Shown piece after piece: positions 1 to 9,258 of a stretch of DNA of 64,000 bases (within the stretch, counting starts at the first letter, position 1; each line of letters opens with the position of its first letter). The stretch comes from Spongiibacter nanhainus. Its GTDB lineage: Bacteria; Pseudomonadota; Gammaproteobacteria; Pseudomonadales; Spongiibacteraceae. The notes under the pieces are model-generated. The model was not told the origin of the DNA. It saw only the letters and a list, made by a program, of their open reading frames with translations, and ran no database searches. The stretch covers positions 1,205,001-1,269,000 of the forward strand of contig NZ_CP066167.1 of NCBI RefSeq assembly GCF_016132545.1, in the 5' to 3' direction. The translations under genes and the position numbers were made by a program.

Positions 1-204
1 TTCCAGCTCGTGCTCAAACTCCTCCCGCTGATCGGCGTCCATGATGCTAGTGGCAATATCGCGGATCTCGCCGGGACCCAGTGCGCGTTTTTCCAGGGGT
101 TTGATTTGGCCGTGAAACTTGGCGCAGGGCGGGGCGCCGGTACTGAGGAATAGATCAGAACCGGCGTTTTTGGCCATGATGGTTAGGTAGTCGTCGAAGG
201 TCAT
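1..204 (-). CDS. pilU: PilU/PilT-like type IV pilus retraction ATPase, N-terminal fragment
   Basis: The first 68 codons of a gene that runs off the left edge. The start of the product (MTFDDYLTIMAKNAGSDLFL) and the following segment with TGAPP and HGQIKPL match the N-terminal PAS-like domain of PilU/PilT twitching ATPases. The MxxAKNxGSDLFLSxGxPP pattern looks more like PilU than PilT. The Walker motifs lie outside the window. It is on the same strand as the Tad operon and begins 53 bp after tadG. It could be an ordinary type IV pilus gene that happens to lie here, or a retraction ATPase serving the Tad pilus. The family is fairly sure; the choice of PilU over PilT is less so. Confidence 0.75.
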   Translation of the reverse strand, partial: MTFDDYLTIMAKNAGSDLFLSTGAPPCAKFHGQIKPLEKRALGPGEIRDIATSIMDADQREEFEHELE

Positions 205-257
205 TATTACTCTAAATTCCGGTGCTCTTTTTAGTGGAGCGGTAAGATAGTCAGGGT

Positions 258-2300
258 TTATCGAGAGAGTCTAACAGTATCGTTCTCGCAAGTAAGCGCT
301 GCGCCTACTTCAGTTTCTGCAAGGGTGGCACCAAGAAGACCTAATATTTCGTTCAGCAGGCTATCTAATAGAGGCCCCAATACAAGCGCAATAGCATCGG
401 TAAGACCGTCCACCAAAGTATTGACTACCGATCCCACAAGAGCCAGTAGCGTTCCCAGGCCGTTATTGCCAATGTTGCCGCTATCGGGGGTGTAGTACAC
501 CAAGTCAATGTCCGTTAGTAGGCTATTGATATCGGTCACAAGTCCAGCGGATTCGATCGATTGGTAAGCTTCCTCACCAAATCCTGTATTGACCTTAGGA
601 AGATAGTCCTCCGAAGGAGAGTTTTCATAGGTTAGTGTGCCTTCTACTGCTGTCTGTAAATCGTCTTGTACAGGGTCTTCGCTGCCGATGCGCAGAGCCA
701 CGCCACCTCCGACATAGGGGTTGCGATCGGCCAGCGAACGGTCTGAAACCCAGCTTCCTCCCGATAGGTATTCCGTGGAACAGATTAGGGCGAGAGTACA
801 CCAGTACTTAACGCTGATTGTACCGATATCCAAGATAGGAACCGGGTCGACATCATAGGGAGCGGAGCCCATGGCATTATCGGCAGCAATATATTTATCG
901 GCACCCATATTGCCCAGCGTCACTGTCGCCACGGAGGATTTTGCCAAGACATCCAGGGTCTTACTATCAGTAGCGTCATCGCAATTGTAATCGGTGACGC
1001 GAGCTTCACCTTCGCCGGCGGTGACCACCAAATCGACCCGAGGCGAAGATAGGATGTCAATGTCGGTCACTTCCTCGTAGCGCTCACAATAGACTATGCA
1101 CGTGAGACCAGTAAGAATATCGATGATATCCAGGGATAATACGTCATTGACCAGATCGGTGATGCCAGTCAGCACGGGGTTGTCCAGTAGCGCATTGAGG
1201 CCGCTGGCCAACGGCAACTCGACGGAGGCAAAGGCCCGCAACTGGGCATTTCTCGCGAAAATAGCATTATTGCCATAGGGCGCTTCACTCGCCATCTGTG
1301 GGTTGCCAATTGCAGAGAATGCGGGGGGCTCTGTGACCCTGACTCTCAGGTAGGCCGTAGCAACGCCAAGATCTATGTCCAGTTCGGCTTCGACACCAGA
1401 TTTGTTATTTGCAAGCTGTATGGCTCCCTGTACGAGCTGCATCACTTGCAAATCCGCGTCCAAGCCAGCTTCCTCACTGCCAGTTTGCACCTTAATGAGT
1501 TCGCCCAACTGGACCAGTGGCGTCATGCCTGGCACCGCTAGCGCAATATCACGAATCGCATTGACAGCGACGGTATCTCCTCCTGCCTGTAAAACATCAG
1601 CTGACAAGTCGAGCAGGTCGTAGACAGAAATGTCTGTGGCCAGCAGGGTATCGTAATCTCCCGCCTCTATGCCTAGGCTTAAGGCCGCTTCGTCCAAATA
1701 GCTCAGTAAGTTCAGGTTGGTATCCAGCAGGCTTTGCCAGCCACCGACGTCTAAACTCAGGGTCGTTCCCAGCAGACCCCCTAAGAGAGCATTGAGCAGA
1801 TCTGATTTTTCTGTGTCTACAGATAAAATTTGGCTGCGTATGGTGAGCTGTGCTGTGGGTTCGCAGGCATTTGCTCTTGCCGTGGTGGTGAGAATGATGG
1901 GGTCGTTGTCAAGGTTCATCATTCTTTCAAATAAGGACGGGGTAATTTGCCGAGTGACCACAACCTCTACGCCGTTTTCACCAACTAAGGTCGCATTGAT
2001 CGTGCTGTCGCCACCGTCTTCAAAGCTGCCTTTGTAATTGTTGCGGGCCATGACATTTTCAGCAGCCAAATCGAGCGCTGCATCATCCATTGTCTGGTTA
2101 CGGCAATACCGCAATGCAGTCTCTAGCGCTGCTAAGTCGGTGTCCTTCTGCTGCGACCGCTTTTCGAAATAGAGCCGACCAGTATCTGTTACCAACGCCA
2201 TAAACGCTACCATAGAAAACAACAAGACGGCGGCCATAAGTGCGGCAACGCCGGATTGCGTGCGTCTACTTGTTGTGTATTGACGTCGGCGCATAAACAT
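258..2300 (-). CDS. tadG: TadG-like Flp pilus assembly protein
   Basis: A 680-residue protein with one N-terminal hydrophobic segment (about residues 18-42, after a basic MFMRRRQYTTSRRTQSG start), typical of the TadG/TadE N-terminal domain (GVAALMAAVLLFSMVAFMAL). The bulk is a predicted extracytoplasmic region with paired cysteines (TCIVYCERY, CTLALICS) and a hydrophobic C-terminal stretch around residues 610-660. TadG is a pseudopilin-like component needed for Flp pilus assembly. The start at 2300 has an AGGA-type ribosome site; a second Met two codons later is an alternative. It is near the end of the tad operon, 4 bp after the DUF3613 gene. The assignment rests on the N-terminal domain, size and context, since TadG bodies are poorly conserved. 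Confidence 0.8.
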   Translation of the reverse strand: MFMRRRQYTTSRRTQSGVAALMAAVLLFSMVAFMALVTDTGRLYFEKRSQQKDTDLAALETALRYCRNQTMDDAALDLAAENVMARNNYKGSFEDGGDSTINATLVGENGVEVVVTRQITPSLFERMMNLDNDPIILTTTARANACEPTAQLTIRSQILSVDTEKSDLLNALLGGLLGTTLSLDVGGWQSLLDTNLNLLSYLDEAALSLGIEAGDYDTLLATDISVYDLLDLSADVLQAGGDTVAVNAIRDIALAVPGMTPLVQLGELIKVQTGSEEAGLDADLQVMQLVQGAIQLANNKSGVEAELDIDLGVATAYLRVRVTEPPAFSAIGNPQMASEAPYGNNAIFARNAQLRAFASVELPLASGLNALLDNPVLTGITDLVNDVLSLDIIDILTGLTCIVYCERYEEVTDIDILSSPRVDLVVTAGEGEARVTDYNCDDATDSKTLDVLAKSSVATVTLGNMGADKYIAADNAMGSAPYDVDPVPILDIGTISVKYWCTLALICSTEYLSGGSWVSDRSLADRNPYVGGGVALRIGSEDPVQDDLQTAVEGTLTYENSPSEDYLPKVNTGFGEEAYQSIESAGLVTDINSLLTDIDLVYYTPDSGNIGNNGLGTLLALVGSVVNTLVDGLTDAIALVLGPLLDSLLNEILGLLGATLAETEVGAALTCENDTVRLSR

Positions 2301-2304
2301 GGGA

Positions 2305-2571
2305 TCAATCCTCAGAGGTGAAGGAATCCTCAGTAAAACGTTCGGGAATGCCGTGAGTGAAGCTTTCTACATAACGAGTGTAGATGTTGGCGCGTACCTT
2401 TCCGTCCAAGTACTGTTCCTCCTGGCTGGCATTGTTTCCCGAGCGCTGCTGCTGCAGCAACTTAGCAGTTGCTGTCAGTTTGGGAGCGGACCCGGAATTA
2501 CCTTCGGGCTGTGCAAGGGCAACGTTAATGGATAACGCTAGAAGCGAGCCGAATAGAATGGTGGTTTTCAT
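2305..2571 (-). CDS. DUF3613-type small periplasmic protein of the tad locus
   Basis: An 88-residue protein with a clear signal peptide (MKTTILFGSLLALSINVALA) and a short charged mature region ending near a YxRYVESFTHxIPE segment. That last segment is what I recall for DUF3613 proteins, small exported proteins found beside tadD in tad clusters. The function is unknown. The start ATG overlaps the tadD stop as ATGA (2568-2571), so the two are probably translationally coupled. No cysteine or catalytic motif is seen in the mature part. Confidence 0.6.
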   Translation of the reverse strand: MKTTILFGSLLALSINVALAQPEGNSGSAPKLTATAKLLQQQRSGNNASQEEQYLDGKVRANIYTRYVESFTHGIPERFTEDSFTSED

Positions 2572-3278
2572 AGGTTTCTTCCCTTTTCCAGGTGCTGTTT
2601 GTTGACCAGAGCCGGTTTGCGAAATTGTCGAGCTTGGTCGATTAGGCCGTTAAATTCTGCAGGCTCAATACCATTGTTTTTGGCCATAGTGACGGCGGTT
2701 TCCCGGTCGCCATCCAGAATCAGGCTCATCACCATGTTGCGTATGGCGATAGGGTGTTTGGCGTGGAGCTGAAGCGCCGTCATAAATTCGTGCTGAGCTG
2801 CTTGGTAATCTCCGTGGGCCAATAGAATAAACCCATAGTCGTTGCGTATATCTGGATTGGTAGGCTGACTGCGTCTGGCCTTTTGCATAAGTTGATGGGC
2901 CTGTTCCATTCGACCCTCCATGGCGTGAATTTTGGCCATGCCGGCGTGACCATAGGCGCTGAGGCAGGTCAGGCTTAGGTCCCTATAGCTGTCATAAGCA
3001 TCTTTCAGTTGCCCGGTGTTGCGTTGTGCGTCGCCGCGTAGCTTCAGTACTTTTGGATAGGGCGGAGCTTGCTCCAAATACGCCAGTGCTGCATAAAACT
3101 GGCGCTGCGCTACCTTAGTTTCTATAAGCTCAAGTTTTACCCGGTAATTCTTGCTGATTTTGGTTTCACAGCTCACCGCATTCGCTTGTTGGGCTGTGCC
3201 CACCGAAGCGCAGGCAAACAGGAGTGTGCTGGACACTAGCACTAGGCTGCGCTGCACATGCTTTAGAGTGAATTTCAT
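2568..3278 (-). CDS. tadD: TadD, TPR lipoprotein of the Flp pilus system
   Basis: A 236-residue protein. The N-terminus is a lipoprotein signal (hydrophobic run ending in the lipobox LFAC at about residues 20-23). The rest is helical tetratricopeptide repeats (for example the AAQHEFMTALQLHAKHPIAI segment). In Tad systems TadD is the outer-membrane-associated pilotin-like partner of the secretin. It sits between tadC and the DUF3613 gene, as in many gammaproteobacterial tad operons. The stop overlaps the next start. Confidence 0.85.
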   Translation of the reverse strand: MKFTLKHVQRSLVLVSSTLLFACASVGTAQQANAVSCETKISKNYRVKLELIETKVAQRQFYAALAYLEQAPPYPKVLKLRGDAQRNTGQLKDAYDSYRDLSLTCLSAYGHAGMAKIHAMEGRMEQAHQLMQKARRSQPTNPDIRNDYGFILLAHGDYQAAQHEFMTALQLHAKHPIAIRNMVMSLILDGDRETAVTMAKNNGIEPAEFNGLIDQARQFRKPALVNKQHLEKGRNL

Positions 3279-3290
3279 ATCTATGTCCCT

Positions 3291-4157
3291 TTAGCCGTTA
3301 CCGTTCAATGCCATGGATATATTCAGAAAAGCGGGTCCCGCCACGACGATCAGGAGGGCCGGAAATAAAAAAGCCATCATGACGAGCGACATTTTGCCGG
3401 ACATTTTGTTAACGTTTTCCATTAGCGCCAGCCTGCGGCGATTTTGAAGTAGTTTGTAAAGCTCATCGAGGGATTTATCTATGCTGCCACCGGTAATGGA
3501 CTGCTGGCGAATAACAATTAGGTATTCTTTGAAGCCTTCAGCGCTGGTGCTGTTGATAAGGTCGTAAAGTGCTTCCTCTTGGCTTTGGCCTGCTTCAATC
3601 TTATTGACTGCCAACTGCAGCTCCTGAGAGCAGGTTGGTGCCAACTCCCGAAGTTGGTCGCATATAATGGCCATAGTCTTGGGAAGAGATAGACCGACAC
3701 GCCACAGCATGCGGGTGGTCTGAACTAGCATGAGTGTTTCTCTATCCAGTTTCTCCTGCCGTGCGTCAGCGAGCTGCTTTAACAGGAAGTAGGCAAAGTA
3801 GCTAAGTACGAATAAGCCTCCTGTAATGACAACCAATATCATTGTGGAGGGGATGTTTACAAAGAAGCTGTAGATACCCAAACCAAGCGCGATCAGGACG
3901 ATGGCGACGACGCTGAGTGAGATGGCCTTAATTTGGTCATCTGCACCAAAGATACCGGCGCGACGTAACAGTTGAGACAGTGACGCGAGGTGGGTGTTTT
4001 CTTCCCGCAACTGCCGCCATACATCTTTGGAGCTGAAGTCAAAGTCAGGCTTTTCCTGCTTGTTCTCACCATCCACGTGAGCGAAGGCCAACAGCAATAC
4101 GGGGGCGGTGCACAGTATCAAGGCACCGATAATGTAGTAAAAATGATAGGCTTCCAC
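3291..4157 (-). CDS. tadC: TadC inner-membrane platform protein
   Basis: A 288-residue type II secretion F-domain protein. There is one N-terminal membrane segment (about residues 6-26), a pair near residues 95-135, a cytoplasmic T2SSF domain (around 155-265, including LMLVQTTRMLWRVGLSLPKT) and a last membrane segment near the C-terminus (MSLVMMAFLFPALLIVVAGP). It pairs with TadB to form the platform on which the TadA ATPase acts. It lies 11 bp after tadB on the same strand. Confidence 0.9.
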   Translation of the reverse strand: MEAYHFYYIIGALILCTAPVLLLAFAHVDGENKQEKPDFDFSSKDVWRQLREENTHLASLSQLLRRAGIFGADDQIKAISLSVVAIVLIALGLGIYSFFVNIPSTMILVVITGGLFVLSYFAYFLLKQLADARQEKLDRETLMLVQTTRMLWRVGLSLPKTMAIICDQLRELAPTCSQELQLAVNKIEAGQSQEEALYDLINSTSAEGFKEYLIVIRQQSITGGSIDKSLDELYKLLQNRRRLALMENVNKMSGKMSLVMMAFLFPALLIVVAGPAFLNISMALNGNG

Positions 4158-4168
4158 TCATCGTCTCC

Positions 4169-5032
4169 TTAGGCGTCGATGTTTTTAACCATTCGCCAGA
4201 TTGCCACCATGCCCATAACCTGAAAAGCTACGGCGGCGATAAGAATCTTTTGGCCGCCTGGGTTGGCCCACATGTTTAATAGAAAATCTGGATTGTTGAC
4301 GAACATATAACCGGCGATAAGCGGTGGCATAATGGCCAGTACAACGGCGGTAAAGCGCGTCTCGCCTGTCATCGCGCTTAGCTCCCGTTTACCGGCATCT
4401 TGCATACGAAGAATGTCGACAATGTCGTCGAGAATATTGCGGATACTTCCCCCGTACTGCTCATTGATCCTCAGTGCGGTAGCTAGCATGTCGAACTCGT
4501 GTACCTGATTGTGGCGGGCTTCTCTTTCAAAAGCCTGATGGAGTTCTGTGCCGATTCGTACCCGGCGAACCACCCTGCGCATCACTGTACCAAGAGGACG
4601 TTCCAGGGTTTCAACTGAATCGGAGATGGCGTTCTCGACACTGATACCTGCGGAGAGTCGTCGTGTGACTTGATTGATAAATGAGGGCAGCTGCTCCAGC
4701 ATCTTCTGGCGACGGTAGGAACCGGTAATCTTGACGATGATGATGCCAATACCGGGGACACACGGCACAGCCAATAAAGCGTACTTCCAGGGCAGTACCA
4801 CGATACAAACCACCATGGCACTGACTAGTATTGCCAGTACGGCGTTGACAACCTGCGGGGGAACTTCGACAGCATTTTCCTGTAGATAACTTTCGATGAA
4901 TGCCGGCGTCTTACCTTGCTTTTCCCGGTGCAGTTCCTCGCCCTTATCGATATCATCGCTGTCGTCACTGATTAATATCATGACCACAAACCCGAGTCCC
5001 GCAAGTAATAGTGCTGATGCTACCCAGATCAT
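4169..5032 (-). CDS. tadB: TadB inner-membrane platform protein
   Basis: About 287 residues with the same layout as TadC: an N-terminal membrane helix, a central helical pair, a T2SSF domain (with RRLSAGISVENAISDSVETL) and a C-terminal hairpin (ALLAVPCVPGIGIII in the middle, VAFQVMGMVAIWRMV at the end). It is the second platform subunit of the Tad pilus machine. A GTG codon directly precedes the ATG at 5032 and could also start translation; the AGGG site fits either. It follows tadA by about a dozen bases. Confidence 0.9.
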   Translation of the reverse strand: MIWVASALLLAGLGFVVMILISDDSDDIDKGEELHREKQGKTPAFIESYLQENAVEVPPQVVNAVLAILVSAMVVCIVVLPWKYALLAVPCVPGIGIIIVKITGSYRRQKMLEQLPSFINQVTRRLSAGISVENAISDSVETLERPLGTVMRRVVRRVRIGTELHQAFEREARHNQVHEFDMLATALRINEQYGGSIRNILDDIVDILRMQDAGKRELSAMTGETRFTAVVLAIMPPLIAGYMFVNNPDFLLNMWANPGGQKILIAAVAFQVMGMVAIWRMVKNIDA

Positions 5033-5046
5033 CACGTCAATCCCTG

Positions 5047-6297
5047 TTAAAAAGCCGCGCTTTCGAGCAACGGTACCGGTTCCGCCTCTTCAACGCGTTT
5101 CAGGCAGTTGTCTTCGTCGTCGAAGCGGTAAATATCTTTAAGGCGAATCTCGTTATCGATGACCTTAAGCTCTGATATTTGCATCACTCGGCGCATGCCG
5201 TCGCTGCGGCGGCCAATATGCACAATCATATCCAGAGCACTGCCGATCATTTTCAGGATAAGTTCACTCGAGCCTTTAAAACCTGACATCCCCACCATCA
5301 TCTCCAAGCGAGTTACGGCGTCTCTGGCGGAGTTAGCGTGAACGGTGCTCATGGAACCGGCGTGGCCCGTGTTCATCGCCTGCAGCATATCAACGACCTC
5401 GCCACCGCGGCTCTCGCCGACTATGATTCGATCTGGTCGCATCCTAAGAGCATTTTTAACCAGTTCTCGGGCAGAAATCTCACCGACACCCTCGTTATTC
5501 TCTGGGCGCGTTTCCAGGCGGACAACGTGGCCATTTCGCAACTGCAGTTCCGCAGCATCTTCAATGGTGACGATGCGCTCAGTCTTGGGAATATACTGAC
5601 TGAGGATGTTGAGCAGTGTGGTTTTACCCGAACCTGTGGCACCGCTGATTAGTAGGTTAGTGCGTTTTTCTACCCTTTCCGTTAAGTATTGTAGGGCATC
5701 TTCAGTCACCGAACCGCTGGCGATAAGCTCTTCTGCTCGCAGTGGGTCCTTGCGAAATTTCCGAATAGACAAACAGGGGCCATTTAAAGCCAAAGGAGGG
5801 ACGATGGCATTGATACGGGACCCGTCTTCCAAGCGACCGTCTACAATTGGGCTGGACTCGTCGATACGGCGACCCAGTGGTGAGATCATTCGGCGTATAA
5901 CCCGCAGTACGTGCCGATTATCTAAAAAGCGCAGGTCGGTTTTTTCCAACACACCGCGCCGCTCTATATAGATCTCTTTAGGGCTATTTATCAAAATGTC
6001 GTTGATGGTCGGGTCTTCGAGCAGTGCCTGAAGCGGACCGTAACCGACGATTTCGTCCAGCAGCTCTTTCTCCAGCTGATTAAACTGTTCCCGGCCGATG
6101 TTGATTTCATAGATCCGGCAGTACTGCCGCATGTAAGCGGTGATGGCTTCCTCTAGCTTGCGCTGATTATCGTCATAGATAACCTTGTCATCCTCAATAC
6201 GATCGATGACAAACTGGTGCATGGCAGCCTTGAGGCCTTCGTGATCCTCTGGACTGGCCAGGCGTTTTTGCGGAGTTCTGCGTTCGATAATTCTCAT
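5047..6297 (-). CDS. tadA: TadA/CpaF secretion ATPase
   Basis: A 416-residue GspE/VirB11-family ATPase that powers Flp pilus assembly. Visible motifs are Walker A (ISGATGSGKTTLLNIL, near residue 217), an Asp box (IVTIEDAAEL), the Walker B and arginine region RPDRIIVGESRGGEVVDMLQ, and the His box HAGSMSTVHANS. The N-terminal helical domain precedes YGPLQALLEDPTINDI, typical of CpaF. The start is supported by a strong GGGGAGG ribosome site. The usual upstream neighbour TadZ/CpaE is missing; the secretin gene comes directly before it. Confidence 0.95.
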   Translation of the reverse strand: MRIIERRTPQKRLASPEDHEGLKAAMHQFVIDRIEDDKVIYDDNQRKLEEAITAYMRQYCRIYEINIGREQFNQLEKELLDEIVGYGPLQALLEDPTINDILINSPKEIYIERRGVLEKTDLRFLDNRHVLRVIRRMISPLGRRIDESSPIVDGRLEDGSRINAIVPPLALNGPCLSIRKFRKDPLRAEELIASGSVTEDALQYLTERVEKRTNLLISGATGSGKTTLLNILSQYIPKTERIVTIEDAAELQLRNGHVVRLETRPENNEGVGEISARELVKNALRMRPDRIIVGESRGGEVVDMLQAMNTGHAGSMSTVHANSARDAVTRLEMMVGMSGFKGSSELILKMIGSALDMIVHIGRRSDGMRRVMQISELKVIDNEIRLKDIYRFDDEDNCLKRVEEAEPVPLLESAAF

Positions 6298-6320
6298 GGC
6301 GCTATACCTCCCCTTGGGGG

Positions 6321-7646
6321 CTAGTTGGAAAAGCCCACAGCAGCCTTAGATTGACGCTTACCTGCTTTGTCATCGCCCTTCATGGGGTCGCCAAAAAGCA
6401 TATCGCCGAAAGAGGGCGTGTAGTGCTTGTAACTGTCACCGGGTAATTCGACGAGCTGGGTTTCCCTCGCCAGTGGTTTCACCAGGTGAGGGGTCACAAT
6501 CATCACTAGCTCCTTGTCCTCTTGTTCAAAGCGAGTGGAGCGGAACAGGGAACCCAGGATGGGAATGTCTCCCAGACCCGGAACCCGATCAGCGTTGTTG
6601 AAAGTGCTACGGCTAATAAGCCCGCTGATGATAAAGCTCTCCCCGGGGGCCAGTTGGATAGCCGTGTCGGTACGGCGAACTCGTAGAGATGGGACGGCAA
6701 CACCGCTAGCTTGGACACCGCTGGTAAAATCCAGGTCACTGACTTCTGGTGCCACTTTGAGCATAATGCTGTTCTCGCTGAGTACTGTAGGGGTCAACCT
6801 CAGGCGAACACCAAATTCTTTAAACTCTATCTGTACTTGGCCATCCCGGTTGGAGACCGGATAGGGAAACTCGCCGCCCGCCAGGAAGCTGGCTGTTTGC
6901 CCGGAGAGGCTGACCAGCGAGGGCTCGGCGAGGGTATACGCGTAGCCGTTTTGTTGCAGCGCATTAACAGCTGCGCGGAAAGAGTCAGTGGCATGCCCAA
7001 CCAAGATTGAAGACGCAGACGTGCCAGTGGCAATTCCGCTGACCAATTGCCCTACAGGGCCGTCGCCACTAAGGATTGGCAGAAGCCCAGTTGAGCCCAC
7101 TGCGACAGATGTGTCACCACCGAGGCCGGCAAAAGCGGTGCCAATTTGTTTCAGTTGAGAGCGGCTATACTCAACGATCTTAATATCGGTTTGCACCTGG
7201 ATCGCACCGCTTTGCACCGTGTTGTCAATTACGTTTTCGCCGACTGAGCCAAGCAGATTGCTGTGCTGACTTAGGGATGCCGGTTGCCCCTCAAGGACAA
7301 TGCGATCACCTCGGGCATCAATCGCTACCCCAGCGGTACTGCTCGGAGCGGCAGCTGGGACGACATCGATTCGAAACACTGTAGGCTCTGTGCTGCCTTG
7401 CCAGAGCAGTAGCTGGGTAGAACCAAGCTGTTTGGCAGTCAGTAGAAACTCACGTGAATTTAGTACTTTTAAAGTCGCAACTTCCGGGTTACCAATAGCA
7501 CTGCGTTTTACGCTGTACTTGGTAGACAGAGGCATCTGTTCGCCGACATTGAGTCGCAGCGTTTTATAGGGTGTTGCGGCCAGACTCTGCGCTGATACAG
7601 CCATACATATCAGTAAGAGTATGCTAGACAGCCATCCGTACTTCAT
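6321..7646 (-). CDS. rcpA: RcpA/CpaC-type outer-membrane secretin
   Basis: A 441-residue secretin with a signal peptide (MKYGWLSSILLLICMAVSAQ). An N-terminal pilus-formation domain follows (LRLNVGEQMPLSTKYSVKRS, then GNPEVATLKVLNSREFLL). The C-terminal secretin domain carries VPGLGDIPILGSLFRSTRF and ELVMIVTPHLVKP. It forms the outer-membrane channel of the Flp pilus. The ATG at 7646 is chosen because an AGGAG site lies eight bases upstream; a longer in-frame reading to 7685 would put residues in front of the signal peptide. Confidence 0.92.
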   Translation of the reverse strand: MKYGWLSSILLLICMAVSAQSLAATPYKTLRLNVGEQMPLSTKYSVKRSAIGNPEVATLKVLNSREFLLTAKQLGSTQLLLWQGSTEPTVFRIDVVPAAAPSSTAGVAIDARGDRIVLEGQPASLSQHSNLLGSVGENVIDNTVQSGAIQVQTDIKIVEYSRSQLKQIGTAFAGLGGDTSVAVGSTGLLPILSGDGPVGQLVSGIATGTSASSILVGHATDSFRAAVNALQQNGYAYTLAEPSLVSLSGQTASFLAGGEFPYPVSNRDGQVQIEFKEFGVRLRLTPTVLSENSIMLKVAPEVSDLDFTSGVQASGVAVPSLRVRRTDTAIQLAPGESFIISGLISRSTFNNADRVPGLGDIPILGSLFRSTRFEQEDKELVMIVTPHLVKPLARETQLVELPGDSYKHYTPSFGDMLFGDPMKGDDKAGKRQSKAAVGFSN

Positions 7647-7684
7647 GTGTTGGACTCCTGTATAATTCGTTTGCACCCGTGTCA

Positions 7685-8575
7685 TTATTTTGGTACTCGC
7701 ACTGTTTCGACTTTATCGCCGTTATAGACGTAAACTGATTTCGGTCTCGGCGGTGGAGTTAAGCCAGTTACTGCCTTAATAAAAGTAGCATCATCTTCGA
7801 TATTTGCGTCGTCTGATGTCAGTTCGTCGCTTTGGCCGTTGTCGAGGTGGGCGAGATCGGCCTCACCTACTGCCACCAAGCGCAGTTCGCCGCGCTCTTC
7901 AGCCAAAATCAGCTTGTTGACGTCTTTCTCTGAAACTTGGAGAACTGCCGAGCGGCTTTTCTTGCCGTCTTCTCTGCCACTGCGTTGGTTCTTTTTCTCT
8001 TCTGGAGTAGTCACTTCAGGTCGCTCGGATTCGACCTCCTCACCAAAAGCCAGGACTTTTACATTGCGCAGAATTCGACGGGACAGGCTCTTGTCGTAAG
8101 TTTCCTTGGAGGCTCTAGCGGAGAAGATGACGTCAACATGATCGCCCGGTTTGAGAAAGCCGCCGGTACCTACGACCTCATCAACTTTAACTGCCAATGC
8201 CCGGTGTCCCGGCTCAATCAGTTGAGTAAGAGTGCTTTGTTTTTCGAAGTGCGATGGTCGAAGAACATCACCTTTTGCGATATCGAATTCGACGGTTTTA
8301 CCCACCACATCGCCAATGCGGTTAAAACTGTCGTCGACTTTGATAGGGAAGGGCGTCAACGTGAGGTCTTCTGCGGTCAGGGTGTCTCCCCGTGCCAGGG
8401 TACGGGTTGTGACCAGCAGTTTTTGAGCGTACACATAGTCGCTAGAGGTGCTGGTGGCAGTCGCTGGCTCTACCCGCTTGATTTCCTGTTGGCTGATCTT
8501 GTAGCCAATAATACCCATAAACAGTGCACTGATGATGAGTAATGCCGCGATGATCTTTAGTGTTCTGGCTTGCAT
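7685..8575 (-). CDS. cpaB: CpaB/RcpC Flp pilus assembly protein
   Basis: A 296-residue protein with one N-terminal membrane anchor (LKIIAALLIISALFMGIIGY) and a SAF-like domain in the periplasm (LARGDTLTAEDLTLTPFPI, then IAKGDVLRPSHF). A DUF-type RcpC region follows (AVKVDEVVGTGGFLKPGDHV, DVIFSA). CpaB/RcpC works with the secretin. The start has an AAAGGA site. Before it lie 164 bp (8576-8739) in which I see no gene. Confidence 0.9.
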   Translation of the reverse strand: MQARTLKIIAALLIISALFMGIIGYKISQQEIKRVEPATATSTSSDYVYAQKLLVTTRTLARGDTLTAEDLTLTPFPIKVDDSFNRIGDVVGKTVEFDIAKGDVLRPSHFEKQSTLTQLIEPGHRALAVKVDEVVGTGGFLKPGDHVDVIFSARASKETYDKSLSRRILRNVKVLAFGEEVESERPEVTTPEEKKNQRSGREDGKKSRSAVLQVSEKDVNKLILAEERGELRLVAVGEADLAHLDNGQSDELTSDDANIEDDATFIKAVTGLTPPPRPKSVYVYNGDKVETVRVPK

Positions 8576-8739
8576 CTTCGTGTCCTTTGCATTGATTAGA
8601 GCCCGTTGGGTGGAGCGCGTCGGAATTCTGAACTCTGTGTCACTAAGATTAGGGGGTGTGTCGTTGCACTTGTATTGTGGTGTGTACGTATAGTTGAGAA
8701 GGAGGTTGAGAAGCTGTTCTCACTTTCTACTTCTCTTGG

Positions 8740-9231
8740 TCACATTAGAAGGCTGGCCTTGCCGACCAATGCGGCTGGCAGACTCGGCATCGGCCCCAAG
8801 CCGGGGAGATTTATAGCCTGTAAGCGGGGGGCGGCGCTGAAGCTTAACTCGCAGATTACCTCCGTACTTTCGGTGCAAGAAATCGCGGTGGTGAGCTCGT
8901 CGGCTTCAGCAAAATGAATCAGGCTAGGGATAGTGGCATTCCCATTCTCATCGACGCCGTTCTCGACGCCGGTTCCGGGGGAAATGCCGTCTATGGTGTC
9001 TTGAATGTGGTCCTCCCACTCGACGGCGGTTTCGCAATCTTCACAGGCGATGGCGACACGAAGTATCTCTTCGCTGGCGTAGGTGAAATTTTGAACCGTA
9101 AGAAAAGCCAGACTATACGCAGCGATGGCATAAATCAGGATAAAAAAGACCGGAAAAATCAGTGCAAACTCTATGGCGACAGCGCCTGTTTGTTTGCTTG
9201 TGGCCTTACCATAGTGGCCTTTGATATTCAT
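8740..9231 (-). CDS. tadE: TadE-like pseudopilin
   Basis: A 163-residue protein with a TadE-type N-terminus: a short basic leader ending KQTG, then AVAIEFALIFPVFFILIYAI, where the conserved Glu after the cleavage Gly is present. The remaining part is extracytoplasmic with several cysteines (ACEDCET, SCTESTEVIC). TadE is a pseudopilin processed by the TadV peptidase encoded just upstream. The ATG at 9231 is chosen over a GTG further upstream because AAGGGG lies at ribosome-site distance. Confidence 0.85.
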   Translation of the reverse strand: MNIKGHYGKATSKQTGAVAIEFALIFPVFFILIYAIAAYSLAFLTVQNFTYASEEILRVAIACEDCETAVEWEDHIQDTIDGISPGTGVENGVDENGNATIPSLIHFAEADELTTAISCTESTEVICELSFSAAPRLQAINLPGLGPMPSLPAALVGKASLLM

Positions 9232-9258
9232 AACTTGTTTCCCCTTCAGGCGATACAC

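Noticed and set aside
7937-8542. A 201-codon plus-strand frame over cpaB
   Set aside because: Antisense to a conserved tad gene; composition is not protein-like.
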